Source of the DNA: Emticicia fluvialis | Lineage (GTDB): Bacteria > Bacteroidota > Bacteroidia > Cytophagales > Spirosomataceae | Direction: 5' to 3' | Assembly (NCBI RefSeq): GCF_024793945.1 | Contig: NZ_JANUSD010000015.1 | Span: forward strand, 95,115-159,114 | Length of the DNA stretch: 64,000 nucleotides | Part shown: positions 1 to 8,492 of the stretch, piece after piece | Layout: each line of letters starts with the position of its first letter | Numbering within the stretch: position 1 is the first letter of the stretch | Translations under genes and position numbers: made by a program | The notes under the pieces: generated by a model | Databases searched by the model: none | Seen by the model: the letters and a program-made list of their open reading frames with translations, nothing else | Told to the model about the DNA's origin: nothing

Positions 1-522
1 GACACCATAATACCCGGCATCAATAACGCCAATGGTTACTCCGTTTCCGTTCAGGCCAGTTTGTAAGAACCCTTCAATACCTACCTGTTTCATGGCGAAA
101 TCTACCCGTATATCATCCGTAACTTCAGAACGATTAATGGTTGCCGGATACAATTTACTGTCTATAAGTATCACATTGCTTACAAAAGGCAAATTTCTAA
201 CCACCTGCAATTGCTCAGGCAGCAGATAGGCTGAGATACCATTGAGCCAGCGAGACTCATTCACGGGGCTTATTTGGTAACTCTTCAATATAGAGATATA
301 CCTGCCGCAAACAGGTATGTCAGTATACTGGCTTGCAGGTATACCAAGCGTTTTTCTGTTTTCTTTACATTGCTCAGATACCGCTGCCGACAGGCCGGTT
401 TCTTTGTCTTTAAACAACACCCAATATTTATGCTGTGAAAACCCCTGAAAAGAAAACGAAGAAAAGAAAGATAAGAATATGAAAATTTGACGTACACTTG
501 CCATACCAATGCAATAATTCAT
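1..522 (-). CDS. Subtilisin-like (S8) secreted serine protease, N-terminal part
   Basis: Reading frame of 174 codons open to the left edge, so only the N-terminus is present. The start is ATG at 522 or, more compactly, ATG at 504, which begins a typical signal peptide (MASVRQIFIFLSFFSSF...) ending near QGFSQ. After about 100 residues of prodomain-like sequence comes 'GNGVTIGVIDAGYYGV', which matches the catalytic-Asp block of S8 proteases (V-[IV]-D-[ST]-G; here VIDAGYYG). The His and Ser blocks lie outside the window. Bacteroidota S8 proteases of this layout are often type IX secretion substrates, but the C-terminus cannot be checked. It is divergent from the aminopeptidase P gene. The family assignment rests on the Asp block and overall layout. 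Confidence 0.8.
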   Translation of the reverse strand, partial: MNYCIGMASVRQIFIFLSFFSSFSFQGFSQHKYWVLFKDKETGLSAAVSEQCKENRKTLGIPASQYTDIPVCGRYISILKSYQISPVNESRWLNGISAYLLPEQLQVVRNLPFVSNVILIDSKLYPATINRSEVTDDIRVDFAMKQVGIEGFLQTGLNGNGVTIGVIDAGYYGV

Positions 523-663
523 AATTTTATAACCCAATGCGCAATATAGGCTTACCGATATTCTGTTGTATAAATAACTGACAATCCGCAGACTGTTTCA
601 GAATATAAATTTAATTGAAAATATTCGTCTTGTAGTTAAAACTACCCATAATTTATTCCCTTT

Positions 664-1953
664 ATGCGTTACGAACCAATTGATTCCACTCTCTTTTCAT
701 CTAACCGGGCAAGGCTCAAGGGTTTATTAAAACCCAAATCGATGGCCATTGTTCTGTCGAACGATGTCATTCCGAGCAATGCTGACGGTACTCTGGGGTT
801 CAGACAAAACAACGATTTGTTTTATTTAACAGGTATAGACCAGGAAGAAAGTATTCTGATTTTGTTTCCGGATTTTCCGGACGAAAATTTCAGAGAAATA
901 TTACTGATAAGGGAAACCAGCGAGCATATAAAAATATGGGAAGGCGAAAAACTGAGTAAAGAACAGGCTACCGATATATCTGGAATAAAGAAAGTGGTGT
1001 GGGTAAACAGTTTTGAACCCTTACTGCGCAAGCTGGTTTTTGAGGCCGAGCAGGTATATCTGAATCTGAATGAGCATGATGGAGCCGACTGGAAGTTTCA
1101 GACAAGAGAGCGGCGGTTTGTGAACGATTTTAAGTTACAGTTTCCGCTACACCAATTAGAAAGGCTTGCCCCGTTAATGCGCCGGTTCAGGGTTGTTAAA
1201 CAAGCCGCTGAAATAGATTTGTTAAAAAAAGCCATTGGTATTTCTGCCGGAGGCTTACGCCGGATGGCTAAGTTTCTGAAACCTGATGTGTATGAATTTG
1301 AACTGGAAGCCGAGCTGACGCACGAGTTTTTAATGAATCGCTCTCGTGGCCATGCCTTTCAACCCATTATTGCATCAGGCGCCAATGCCTGTGTGTTGCA
1401 CTATGTAACCAACAATGAACGATGCAAAGACGGTGACCTGGTTCTGCTTGATTTTGGGGCAGAATATGCTAATTATAATGCAGATATTACCCGCTGCCTG
1501 CCCGTAAATGGCAGGTTCAGCGAGCGGCAGAAAGCGGTGTATCAGGCCGTACTGAGAATTTTGTATGCCGCCCGTGAAATGATTGTGAGTGGTAATACGA
1601 TCGATAAATTAAGAAAAGAAACTGGTAAAATAGTTGAATACGAACTCATAGAACTGGGTTTATTAAAACGCCACGAAGTAGCAAAGCAAGACCCCGAGGC
1701 ACCACTATACCGCAAGTATTTTCCGCATGGTATTTCGCATCATCTGGGTCTGGATGTGCATGACGTGGGCAGCCGTTATGAAACATTTAAACCCGGTATG
1801 GTTTTTACCTGCGAGCCGGGCATCTATATACCCGAAGAAAAACTGGGTATCAGGCTGGAAAATGATATTTTAATTACCGCGCATGGAAATATTGACCTGA
1901 TGGACGGCATACCGATAACTATTGATGAAATTGAGCATTTAATGAATAACTAA
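664..1953 (+). CDS. pepP: Xaa-Pro aminopeptidase (aminopeptidase P, M24B)
   Basis: A 429-residue cytosolic metallopeptidase that removes N-terminal residues preceding proline. An AMP_N domain (about residues 3-130, with 'GFRQNNDLFYLTGID') is followed by the pita-bread M24 domain. Metal ligands are recognisable in order: Asp in LLDFGAEY (about 262), Asp in NADITR (about 273), His in HGISHHLGLDVHD (about 354-362), Glu in FTCEPGIYIP (about 384) and Glu in GIRLENDI (about 397). Length and motif order are normal for bacterial PepP. There is no signal peptide. The start at 664 is the first ATG and lies right after an AT-rich stretch; no better start precedes it. The DUF1460 gene follows 44 bases downstream but appears to have its own promoter. 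Confidence 0.95.
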   Translation: MRYEPIDSTLFSSNRARLKGLLKPKSMAIVLSNDVIPSNADGTLGFRQNNDLFYLTGIDQEESILILFPDFPDENFREILLIRETSEHIKIWEGEKLSKEQATDISGIKKVVWVNSFEPLLRKLVFEAEQVYLNLNEHDGADWKFQTRERRFVNDFKLQFPLHQLERLAPLMRRFRVVKQAAEIDLLKKAIGISAGGLRRMAKFLKPDVYEFELEAELTHEFLMNRSRGHAFQPIIASGANACVLHYVTNNERCKDGDLVLLDFGAEYANYNADITRCLPVNGRFSERQKAVYQAVLRILYAAREMIVSGNTIDKLRKETGKIVEYELIELGLLKRHEVAKQDPEAPLYRKYFPHGISHHLGLDVHDVGSRYETFKPGMVFTCEPGIYIPEEKLGIRLENDILITAHGNIDLMDGIPITIDEIEHLMNN

Positions 1954-1964
1954 TCTGGTTTTGT

Positions 1965-1972
1965 TATCTTTG
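1965..1972 (+). promoter_or_regulatory. Bacteroidota-type -7 element (TATCTTTG)
   Basis: An exact TAnnTTTG match 25 bases upstream of the DUF1460 start codon, placing a transcription start near 1977. No convincing TTG -33 partner was found about 20 bases upstream, so strength is uncertain. Confidence 0.5.
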
Positions 1973-1997
1973 TGTCTCAAACGATTATCCCTATTGT

Positions 1998-2831
1998 ATG
2001 TTTCAAAAATTGAATTCATCAAAAATATTAGTTTTTATACTGCTGGTTTTTGTGCCGGTTTGTTTGCGTGCCCAGAGCGCAGATGAAAAAATTTTTAAAC
2101 AAATAATGGATTTGCCCAAAAGCGAAACCACTGCAAAAACAGCCATTACAATAGCGCAATCTTTTATCGGCCAGCCTTATAAGGCCGGAATGCTGGATGC
2201 CGCAGCAAATGAACAACTGGTGTGTACACTGAAAGATTTTGATTGCTGGACTTTCGTAGAAACGGTATCGGCTCTGGCTATTACCAGGCATTCTCCTATT
2301 TCAGATTTCTCAGTTTTTTTGTCATATCTTAAAAAACTTCGCTACCGCAGTGGCAACATTGAAGGCTATGCCTCAAGGCTGCATTATTTTAAAGAATGGG
2401 CAGTAAGAGCAGAGCAAAACAAGATTGCACAAGACATGACCGAATTGATGGGTGGGGTGCCTTCTGACAAGTTGATTAATTTCATGACCACGCACCGCAG
2501 CTTGTATCCGCATTTGCAGAAACAGGAGACCTTTGCAGAGGTTACCAGATACGAATCTGAATTAAACGGTTATGGTTTTTATTATATACCCAAGGCTGAT
2601 GTAAAAAAGATGGAGAGCCAGATTGAAGACGGAGACATCATTGCCATTACATCAAATATAGAAGGGTTAGATTTTAACCATGAGGGCTTTGCTATCCGTA
2701 AAAATGGCAGAATACATTTGCTGCATGCATCGCAGGAAATGAAAAAGGTAATGATTTCGGCAGAGCCTTTAACAGATTACCTGAACCGGATTAAAAAACA
2801 TTCCGGAATAGCCGTATTGCGGTTGTTATAG
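1998..2831 (+). CDS. DUF1460 family N-acetylmuramoyl-L-alanine amidase-like protein
   Basis: A 277-residue protein with a clear signal peptide (hydrophobic core 'ILVFILLVFVPVCLRAQ', cleavage after RAQ). The mature part matches DUF1460, a circularly varied NlpC/P60-type cysteine amidase family common in Bacteroidota. The putative nucleophile is Cys in 'FDCWTFVETV' (about residue 83), and a His/Asp-bearing segment 'GLDFNHEGFAIRKNGRIHLLHAS' near residues 218-240 would supply the remaining catalytic positions. The expected role is trimming of cell-wall peptides in the periplasm. The gene ends 4 bases before the convergent amidohydrolase gene, leaving no room for a separate terminator. Family assignment is by recognised sequence pattern; the substrate is inferred from the family. 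Confidence 0.85.
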   Translation: MFQKLNSSKILVFILLVFVPVCLRAQSADEKIFKQIMDLPKSETTAKTAITIAQSFIGQPYKAGMLDAAANEQLVCTLKDFDCWTFVETVSALAITRHSPISDFSVFLSYLKKLRYRSGNIEGYASRLHYFKEWAVRAEQNKIAQDMTELMGGVPSDKLINFMTTHRSLYPHLQKQETFAEVTRYESELNGYGFYYIPKADVKKMESQIEDGDIIAITSNIEGLDFNHEGFAIRKNGRIHLLHASQEMKKVMISAEPLTDYLNRIKKHSGIAVLRLL

Positions 2832-2834
2832 TGG

Positions 2835-4121
2835 CTATTCAATAATTTTTCCGTCTTTCATTACCAGTTTTATATTTCTGATGGCTTGTATGTTTTGTGC
2901 AGGGTTGCCTTCTACTACCAAAATATCGGCCAGTAAACCGGGCTTAATTCTACCTACCTGTTTTTCAATATGAAAAGCATCGGCATTAATACTGGTTGCT
3001 GATTTCAACACATCTAAAGGCTGCATACCATATTCAACCATCATTAGCATTTCCCGGGCGTTGTCTCCATGTGCAAAAACGCCTACATCGCCTCCCATAC
3101 AAATTTTTACGCCTGACTTTATAATCTCTTTAAAAGTCTGTTTTTTCTGCTTAATACGCTCCGGGTCAGGTTCAATGCCCTTTTTCCAGCCTCTGTATTG
3201 CAAAATTGCGTCACCGGCTGCAAGGGTAGGGCATAAGTACACGTTTTTTTCTACCATCAGTTTCCATATTTCAGGCGTGCCGTTGTCGCCATGCTCAATG
3301 GTTTCTACACCGGCTTCAATGGCTCTTCGCATTCCTTCCGGTGTTGAGGCATGCGCAACTGTTGGTCTGCCTGCACTTCGGGCTGTAGCTACAATCAGCT
3401 TAATTTCGTCAACCGTAAAAGTAGGTGCTGCTTCACCTCTCAGGCCCCATCTGTAGTCGGCATATATTTTAATTAAATCGGCGCCTTTGCCAATCTGGTT
3501 TCTTACTTTCTTTATCAAATCATCATGGCCGTCAGCCTCTTCGGCTCCTTGTGGTAAAGTAATTTCAGAAGCAAACCCTTTGGGCGCATAGCTTCCGGTG
3601 GCTACCAGCGCTTTGGTGGCAATCAGTAATCTTGGCCCCGGTATAATGTTTTCATTGATTGCCCTTTTTAAACCAACATCGTCAAATTCGGCACCCTCAG
3701 TACCCAAATCCCGGGCAGTAGTAAAGCCCGCTTTTAAAGTTTTTTCAGCATGTGTTACAGCTCTGGCCGTTCTGTATGAGCGCGATTCTTTTAAAACCTG
3801 GTCGTCCCAAGGGGTTTCGTTGTAAGGATGAAGAAATATATGTGTGTGGCCTTCAATGAGCCCTGGCAAAAGTGTACAGTTTTTCAGGTCAATAATTCGG
3901 GTGTCTTTATCAAGGTCTTTCTCAATGTTTGTCTGTAACCCAACATTTTCTATTTTATTGTTTTTTATTAACACACCATAGTTTTCAAAGATTTTTTCAC
4001 CATCAAAAACCCGGGCAGGTTTCAGATAAAAGGCAGGTTGTGCCTGAAGGCTGCACGAGCCTGTTACGAACAATGAGAACAATATGAGTCTTTTAATAAA
4101 ATGTAGTCGCATAAGATGCAT
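2835..4121 (-). CDS. Exported amidohydrolase (imidazolonepropionase / Xaa-Pro dipeptidase type)
   Basis: A 428-residue metal-dependent amidohydrolase. An N-terminal secretion signal ('LILFSLFVTGSCSLQAQ') implies a periplasmic enzyme; the Cys there does not sit in a good lipobox. Hallmarks of the superfamily are visible: HTH metal ligands in 'PGLIEGHTHIFLH', the Lys in 'ADLIKIYAD' that is carboxylated in two-metal members, His in 'TVAHASTPEGM' and 'TIEHGDNG', and the Asp of 'MGGDVGVFAHG'. The C-terminal 'GLLADILVVEGNP' is the usual return to the small beta domain. The true start is 4121 or the ATG at 4112 (MRLHF). Substrate cannot be told; relatives cleave peptides or cyclic amides. A small membrane protein gene lies 29 bases upstream on the same strand and may be co-transcribed. 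Confidence 0.85.
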   Translation of the reverse strand: MHLMRLHFIKRLILFSLFVTGSCSLQAQPAFYLKPARVFDGEKIFENYGVLIKNNKIENVGLQTNIEKDLDKDTRIIDLKNCTLLPGLIEGHTHIFLHPYNETPWDDQVLKESRSYRTARAVTHAEKTLKAGFTTARDLGTEGAEFDDVGLKRAINENIIPGPRLLIATKALVATGSYAPKGFASEITLPQGAEEADGHDDLIKKVRNQIGKGADLIKIYADYRWGLRGEAAPTFTVDEIKLIVATARSAGRPTVAHASTPEGMRRAIEAGVETIEHGDNGTPEIWKLMVEKNVYLCPTLAAGDAILQYRGWKKGIEPDPERIKQKKQTFKEIIKSGVKICMGGDVGVFAHGDNAREMLMMVEYGMQPLDVLKSATSINADAFHIEKQVGRIKPGLLADILVVEGNPAQNIQAIRNIKLVMKDGKIIE

Positions 4122-4150
4122 TTATTGAATAGTTTGGTAATAAAAGGCAG

Positions 4151-4318
4151 TTATTGCCTGAAACGTCTGAGGCCGATGAGCCCAACGGTAATAAAAACAA
4201 GACCCATCACCAAATTAGAAATAGTAACTGTAGGTGTAAAAAAACGGAGCGAAATAATGAGTACGCCGCATGTAATAGCTATGTAGCTGGCATAAAATGA
4301 AAGCTTGTTTTTATCCAT
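4151..4318 (-). CDS. Small two-helix membrane protein, 55 residues
   Basis: A short reading frame: start ATG at 4318, stop TAA at 4151-4153. The product (MDKNKLSFYASYIAITCGVL..., ending GLIGLRRFRQ) has two hydrophobic segments (about residues 7-24 and 32-48) separated by 'RFFTPTVT' and a basic C-terminus, which predicts both tails on the cytoplasmic side. It lies upstream of the amidohydrolase gene on the same strand with a 29-base gap. I do not recognise a family. Coding is supported by the clean membrane topology and start position, not by homology. Confidence 0.55.
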   Translation of the reverse strand: MDKNKLSFYASYIAITCGVLIISLRFFTPTVTISNLVMGLVFITVGLIGLRRFRQ

Positions 4319-4421
4319 TTGTATCAGGTCAGGTAATTGATTTGAATTTTATTCAAAAATAAACTTTTATTTAATTTTATTGCCTGAATTTTACATTTTT
4401 ACGAAATAATCAAAGAATCAC

Positions 4422-4940
4422 ATGCTTATTGGTATAGGCGGGGTGAGCCGCTCCGGTAAAAGTACGCTGGCCAATCTTCTGGTAACCCATTTCAGGAAAA
4501 ACGGCAAAAAAGTAATTGTTTTTCATCAGGACGATTTTGTGTTTCCGGAAACGCAGATTCCGAAGATAAAGAACCGGACAGACTGGGAGTCTCCTCATTC
4601 TATTGATTTCCCATTGTTTGAAGAAGTGCTGGTGCAGTTTAAAGAGAAATTTGATGTAGTAATAGCCGAAGGACTCTTCGCTTTTCATAGCGACTCTATC
4701 AATGCGCTATACGACAAGAAAATCTTTGTTAAAATCTCTAAACGCACTTTCCTGATCAGAAAAGCTATGGATACCCGATGGGGATATGAGCCTACCTGGT
4801 TTATTGAACATATTTGGGGGTCGTTTCAGAAATACGGTAAGCCATCGGCCCATGTGAAAGATATGCTGGGTGTGAGCGGAGAAGATGAATTTGATATGGA
4901 CAAAGTGATTAAGTATATCCAAAAAGGCAATAAAAGCTAG
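4422..4940 (+). CDS. P-loop nucleoside kinase, nicotinamide riboside kinase-like
   Basis: A 172-residue small kinase. The N-terminus 'MLIGIGGVSRSGKSTLANLL' carries the Walker A motif (GVSRSGKST). The following 'HQDDFVFPETQIP' and 'TDWESPHSIDF' closely match the QDDF...DWE pattern of nicotinamide riboside kinases and, more loosely, uridine kinases, where the Asp residues bind ribose and act in catalysis. 'DVVIAEGLFAFHS' is the Walker-B-like strand; 'KRTFLIRKAMDTRWG' holds the lid arginines. The expected reaction is phosphorylation of nicotinamide riboside (or a similar nucleoside) to the mononucleotide, in the cytosol. The neighbouring folD is not an obvious functional partner. Family is fairly secure; substrate is inferred. 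Confidence 0.75.
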   Translation: MLIGIGGVSRSGKSTLANLLVTHFRKNGKKVIVFHQDDFVFPETQIPKIKNRTDWESPHSIDFPLFEEVLVQFKEKFDVVIAEGLFAFHSDSINALYDKKIFVKISKRTFLIRKAMDTRWGYEPTWFIEHIWGSFQKYGKPSAHVKDMLGVSGEDEFDMDKVIKYIQKGNKS

Positions 4941-5027
4941 CGTAGGCTCTTCATTAGATTTTCAACGATTAATTTTTGAATTTGTTCTATTTAACAGACC
5001 TTTGCATTCTCATTAAAAATCAGTTCA

Positions 5028-5909
5028 ATGAATCTTATAGACGGAAAATTAATTTCGGCTCAGGTAAAACAGGAGTTAAAAGAAGAAGTTGAAAAACTAA
5101 AGGCAGAAGGTGGTAAAACCCCACATCTGGCGGCCATATTAGTTGGCAGCAATGGTTCAAGTGAAACCTATGTAGCCAGTAAAATTAGGTCTTGCGAAGA
5201 AATAGGGTTTAAATCTACTCTTATCAGAAGAGATGAAAGTGTTACTGAACAAGAGCTGCTGGAGGTGATTCAACAGCTGAACGACGACGAAGATATTGAC
5301 GGCTTTATAGTACAGCTTCCGCTGCCTGCCCAGATAAATGTTGAAAAAGTAATTGAAGCCATAGAACCCAGAAAAGACGTAGACGGTTTTCATCCTATCA
5401 ACATAGGCCGAATGGCCAAGGGGTTGCCTGCCTACATTTCTGCTACACCGTTTGGGGTATTGGAATTAATTAAAAGATATAAAATAGAAACCGCCGGTAA
5501 ACACTGTGTGGTAGTAGGCCGCAGCCAGATAGTAGGCTTGCCTATGAGTATTCTGATGCAGCGCAATGCGTACCCTGGCAACTGTACGGTTTCTTTGGTA
5601 CATAGCCGCACGCCGAATCTGGCTGAAATCACGTGCCAGGCTGATATTCTGATTGCAGCATTAGGAAAACCTGAATTTATTACTGCCGATATGGTGAAAG
5701 AAGGAGCTGTGGTAATAGACGTTGGCTTAACCAGAGTAGTAGACCCCACCAAGAAAAGTGGCTTTGCCCTGAAAGGAGATGTGAAATTTGACGAAGTGGC
5801 GCCTAAGAGCAGTTACATTACGCCTGTACCCGGTGGCGTGGGCCTTATGACAGTAGCCGCGCTGATGTACAACACGCTGTTATCGGCCAGAAGAGAAATT
5901 TATAAATAA
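5028..5909 (+). CDS. folD: Bifunctional methylenetetrahydrofolate dehydrogenase / methenyltetrahydrofolate cyclohydrolase
   Basis: A 293-residue cytosolic enzyme of one-carbon metabolism that interconverts methylene-, methenyl- and 10-formyl-tetrahydrofolate. Signatures are complete: 'YVASKIRSCEEIGF' with the catalytic Lys (about residue 55), 'GFIVQLPLPAQIN', 'KDVDGFHPINIGRMAKG', the NADP-binding 'VVVGRSQIVGLPMSILM' and the C-terminal 'PVPGGVGLMTVAALMYNT'. Length is normal. A -7-like GACCTTTG at 4997-5004 sits 23 bases before the ATG. The gene ends in a strong terminator. Confidence 0.98.
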   Translation: MNLIDGKLISAQVKQELKEEVEKLKAEGGKTPHLAAILVGSNGSSETYVASKIRSCEEIGFKSTLIRRDESVTEQELLEVIQQLNDDEDIDGFIVQLPLPAQINVEKVIEAIEPRKDVDGFHPINIGRMAKGLPAYISATPFGVLELIKRYKIETAGKHCVVVGRSQIVGLPMSILMQRNAYPGNCTVSLVHSRTPNLAEITCQADILIAALGKPEFITADMVKEGAVVIDVGLTRVVDPTKKSGFALKGDVKFDEVAPKSSYITPVPGGVGLMTVAALMYNTLLSARREIYK

Positions 5910-5914
5910 ACCAA

Positions 5915-5940
5915 AAAGGGGCTTAGGCCCCCTTTCTTTT
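5915..5940 (+). terminator. Rho-independent terminator after folD
   Basis: Stem AAAGGGG/CCCCTTT around a short loop (with C·G closing), followed by a T-rich run. It lies between convergent folD and the orphan sorting-domain gene and may serve both strands. Confidence 0.8.
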
Positions 5941-5945
5941 TTATA

Positions 5946-6158
5946 TTAATGATTGATAAAGAGTTGATGAACAATAGATTTACCGCTTTCGGTTTGTAGT
6001 TCAACAAAGTATATACCATCTTTAAGCTTTTCAACATCAAACTCTTGTTGGTTGCCTGCTTCCAGATTTTGTTTCTGTACGATTCTCCCCTTAGAGTCTT
6101 TTAATAATGCTGTTGTTTTCATGGTGTTGAACGATTGTTTATTAAAGTCTGCAGTCAT
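5946..6158 (-). CDS. Stand-alone T9SS-type C-terminal domain-like protein, 70 residues
   Basis: The whole product resembles the last 60 or so residues of type IX secretion (Por) substrates: a 'LKDSKGRIVQKQ' strand-turn, then 'FDVEKLKDGIYFVELQTESG' and a terminal 'HQLFINH' strand, matching the usual pattern [G-x-x-V]...[L-x-x-G-x-Y-x-V-x]...[K-x-V-x-x]. There is no signal peptide and no cargo domain upstream; the first 12 residues (MTADFNKQSFNT) are polar. An alternative start is Met13 (MKTTALL...). It is therefore either a gene remnant, a soluble regulator or decoy of the secretion system, or a small protein of similar fold (the same sandwich occurs in DUF3244-like proteins). It is followed, convergently, by the folD terminator. 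Confidence 0.6.
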   Translation of the reverse strand: MTADFNKQSFNTMKTTALLKDSKGRIVQKQNLEAGNQQEFDVEKLKDGIYFVELQTESGKSIVHQLFINH

Positions 6159-6546
6159 GATGTTATTTTTTTTCTTTTAAGACGAAACTTTGACAACACT
6201 TAGTTGCATTGGTTTAATCTTTATTTGCATTTTATTGCTAAAAGTAACGGTTTTGATTTATTAAACAAGAGTAGTTGTTTTTTTTCAACGCATTTTTGTA
6301 GTTAACTTACGCTTTAGTATAAAATACTTATTGAAGGGGTACAAGTTAGCAGTTACCTGATATGGTAAATCTAATGAAATGAAGGGGGATTTTTAGATTA
6401 CAGACTGGGCTTGGGCGTTTCTGCAAGCTGAAGAACTTACCATTAAAAATAATGTAGAATATGCCATTTTGAAGCACTCGTATGTGTGCTGTAATGGAAT
6501 TGGAAGGTCTCAAAAATCAAAATACTAATGAAAACAGTGCAAAAAA
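6159..6546. other. Intergenic stretch without a recognisable gene
   Basis: 388 bases between the orphan sorting-domain gene and the vWA gene (both on the minus strand). A 43-codon plus-strand open frame (6397-6528) lacks a start codon and homology I recognise. Long T and A runs at 6270-6300 are consistent with promoter DNA for the minus-strand gene at 6158. Nothing else is supported. Confidence 0.5.
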
Positions 6547-7743
6547 CTAAGGCCTGAATATCAGTTTTGTAGTATAGAATTTCCCTTTCTGAAACTGAAA
6601 ATAGATTTTACCTACCCTGATAACCGTCATTTCTTTGATGTTGTCGGGGTTATTGAGGTCATCTTCAAGGGTATGAATACTTCCATTGGTCTTTTTGGCA
6701 ATCTGAACATAGTCTGACTGAAACGCCAGGTCTTTTTTATAGGTTTCGCCGCAAAGTATAATATGCGTTTTCTTTTTAACCTTCGATAAGTGCTTCATGT
6801 CTTTAACGGGGCTGCTGTTATCGGCAATCATGATAATCTCATCAGCTTCCGGAAAGTGTTTTTGTGCATATAATAAAGCTTCAATGTTGTTCTCGGGTTT
6901 GTCGTTATTGTTTTCTGTATTGCTTATGGCGGCAAACATGGCATCCCACAACTGCATTTCATTCTTTTCTTTTACCATAAACATTTTACCGGGCAGCTTG
7001 CCTTTGGTCTGGTTGCCCAAGCTGTCGCAATCGGTAAAGAAAACCACTCCTTTCACACTGGTGTTGTCGGCATTTTCGGTTATCCAGTCAAATACCTGAG
7101 TGGTGTACGGAAACATGCTCGACGTCATGTCGCACACAATCACTACATTTTTCCATTTTTCAATGTTTCTGTCCAGTGCCTGGTAAGAGGTAAGTTCGTA
7201 TGTTTTACCTAACTGGCGCACCCGAAGTATTTTGTCGCTCATTGAAATGGCAGAAGCGTTCAGATACCGGATTTCCTTGTCGAGCAAATCAGGATGAATT
7301 TTGGGTGCGGTAGTGGTTAATTTCCTGGAGGCCAGCTTATTTATGTGAAGGTTCGAAAAAGTTTCGGGTTTAAAGTTTTCAGCGTTTTTTTCTGGTGCCT
7401 CAATTTCTTTGGCAATAGCAGGCGGATTAACCTTTTTCAGGTCGGTTTCTTCTGCTGCCTCAGTGTCTTTAGACATTGGCTGAACCACCGTTTCCGGTTT
7501 GTTTTCAGGCTTTACAAAAGGTGATTCTAACGATATTTGTTGTATAATTTCTACCTCATGGTTATTGTAAAGGTAAAAACCCAAACCGGCCATCATAAGA
7601 ACAGCGCCGGGAATAGCAAAGCGAAGAAAAGAACTAATCTTTATTTTGCGTTGCATTTTCTTCCAGTCTTCCGGCGAATAATCCGGCTGGAAGCTATCCA
7701 GCTTCTCCCTGATTATCCGATGAAATTTTTCTTCTTCTGACAT
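6547..7743 (-). CDS. Membrane-anchored von Willebrand A-like protein, putative anti-sigma partner
   Basis: A 398-residue protein. An acidic/basic cytoplasmic N-terminus (residues 1-35, 'FQPDYSPEDWKKMQRKI') is followed by one membrane helix (about 38-58, 'FAIPGAVLMMAGLGFYLYN'), a Lys/Glu/Pro-rich linker (60-150) and a C-terminal vWA-like domain. The latter begins 'VVIVCDMTSSMFPYTT' where DMTSS is a variant MIDAS (canonical DxSxS, Thr replacing the first Ser), and includes 'DEIIMIADNSSPVKDM'. The N-terminal pattern resembles that of Bacteroidota anti-sigma-type membrane proteins. The gene starts 2 bases after the stop of the ECF sigma gene, so translation is probably coupled. I infer that the N-terminus holds the sigma factor and the periplasmic vWA domain senses a ligand; neither is proven. 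Confidence 0.7.
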   Translation of the reverse strand: MSEEEKFHRIIREKLDSFQPDYSPEDWKKMQRKIKISSFLRFAIPGAVLMMAGLGFYLYNNHEVEIIQQISLESPFVKPENKPETVVQPMSKDTEAAEETDLKKVNPPAIAKEIEAPEKNAENFKPETFSNLHINKLASRKLTTTAPKIHPDLLDKEIRYLNASAISMSDKILRVRQLGKTYELTSYQALDRNIEKWKNVVIVCDMTSSMFPYTTQVFDWITENADNTSVKGVVFFTDCDSLGNQTKGKLPGKMFMVKEKNEMQLWDAMFAAISNTENNNDKPENNIEALLYAQKHFPEADEIIMIADNSSPVKDMKHLSKVKKKTHIILCGETYKKDLAFQSDYVQIAKKTNGSIHTLEDDLNNPDNIKEMTVIRVGKIYFQFQKGKFYTTKLIFRP

Positions 7744-7745
7744 GA

Positions 7746-8336
7746 CTACAATATTTTCGTTAATTTTTGACGAAGCAGCCCATTAGCCAACGATAAATTG
7801 GCTCTGGATGTACTTTCTGCAATCTTTAACATTTCTGCAATTTCTTTGTGAGAGTATCCTTCAATAGCATACAAATTAAAAACAATCCGGTAATTGGATG
7901 GTAAACTCTGAACGGCCGCCATGATATCTTCAGATGAAAGACGGGCGTAAACTGATTCGTCGCCGAAGTTTTGTTCAGCTATGTTTTCAGACAACTCAGC
8001 CGATTGCTTATTTATATTTTTTCTGTAATGATCTATGGCGCCGTTAATCATTATACGCCGTAACCAGGGCTTAATACTCTCAATATTATCAATTTTGTGC
8101 AGATTTCTGAAAACTTTCAGAAATCCATCATTCATTATTTCCAAAGCATCTTCTCTGTTTTCACAATAACTCAGGCAGGCAGATAATGCAAATCCATGAA
8201 AATGCTCATAGAAGATTTTCATGGCCTTTTCATTGCCTTTCAGGCAGTTTTCGACAACCTCCATCAAACTATTCGAGGTCAATAGCTTTTTTCTGGTTAA
8301 GGTTTTAAAGTAAATTTCTGCTGTCTGTGTTGTCAT
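7746..8336 (-). CDS. ECF-type RNA polymerase sigma factor
   Basis: A 196-residue sigma-70 family protein with only regions 2 and 4. Region 2: 'FALSACLSYCENREDALEIMNDGFLKVFRNL' (core binding, about residues 49-80) and 'IKPWLRRIMINGAIDHYRK' (-10 recognition). Region 4: 'VQSLPSNYRIVFNLYAIEGYSHKEIAEMLKIAESTSRANLS' helix-turn-helix (about 145-185). The start is ATG at 8336, but the internal Met25 (MEVVENCLKG) would also give a normal ECF protein. It is first in a two-gene operon with the membrane vWA protein, the usual sigma/anti-sigma arrangement. Target promoters are unknown. Confidence 0.9.
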   Translation of the reverse strand: MTTQTAEIYFKTLTRKKLLTSNSLMEVVENCLKGNEKAMKIFYEHFHGFALSACLSYCENREDALEIMNDGFLKVFRNLHKIDNIESIKPWLRRIMINGAIDHYRKNINKQSAELSENIAEQNFGDESVYARLSSEDIMAAVQSLPSNYRIVFNLYAIEGYSHKEIAEMLKIAESTSRANLSLANGLLRQKLTKIL

Positions 8337-8492
8337 GGGAAATTTACGTTTGAAAATTCAGGTGCTTTTTATCAAGACGTAAATTACCTTTCAAAACGCT
8401 GTTGAAAATAATTCTTTTTCCCGGTTTCAGGCAGATTTTTATTTGCTGGTCTGGAGAAGCAAACTATTCATGCGTAGCTAGTCAAGCAAAAT

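Noticed and set aside
5157..5752. Minus-strand open frames within folD
   Set aside because: They are shadows of folD codon bias, with no start context or homology.
6397..6528. 43-codon plus-strand open frame upstream of the vWA gene
   Set aside because: It follows a stop directly, has no start codon and no recognisable pattern.
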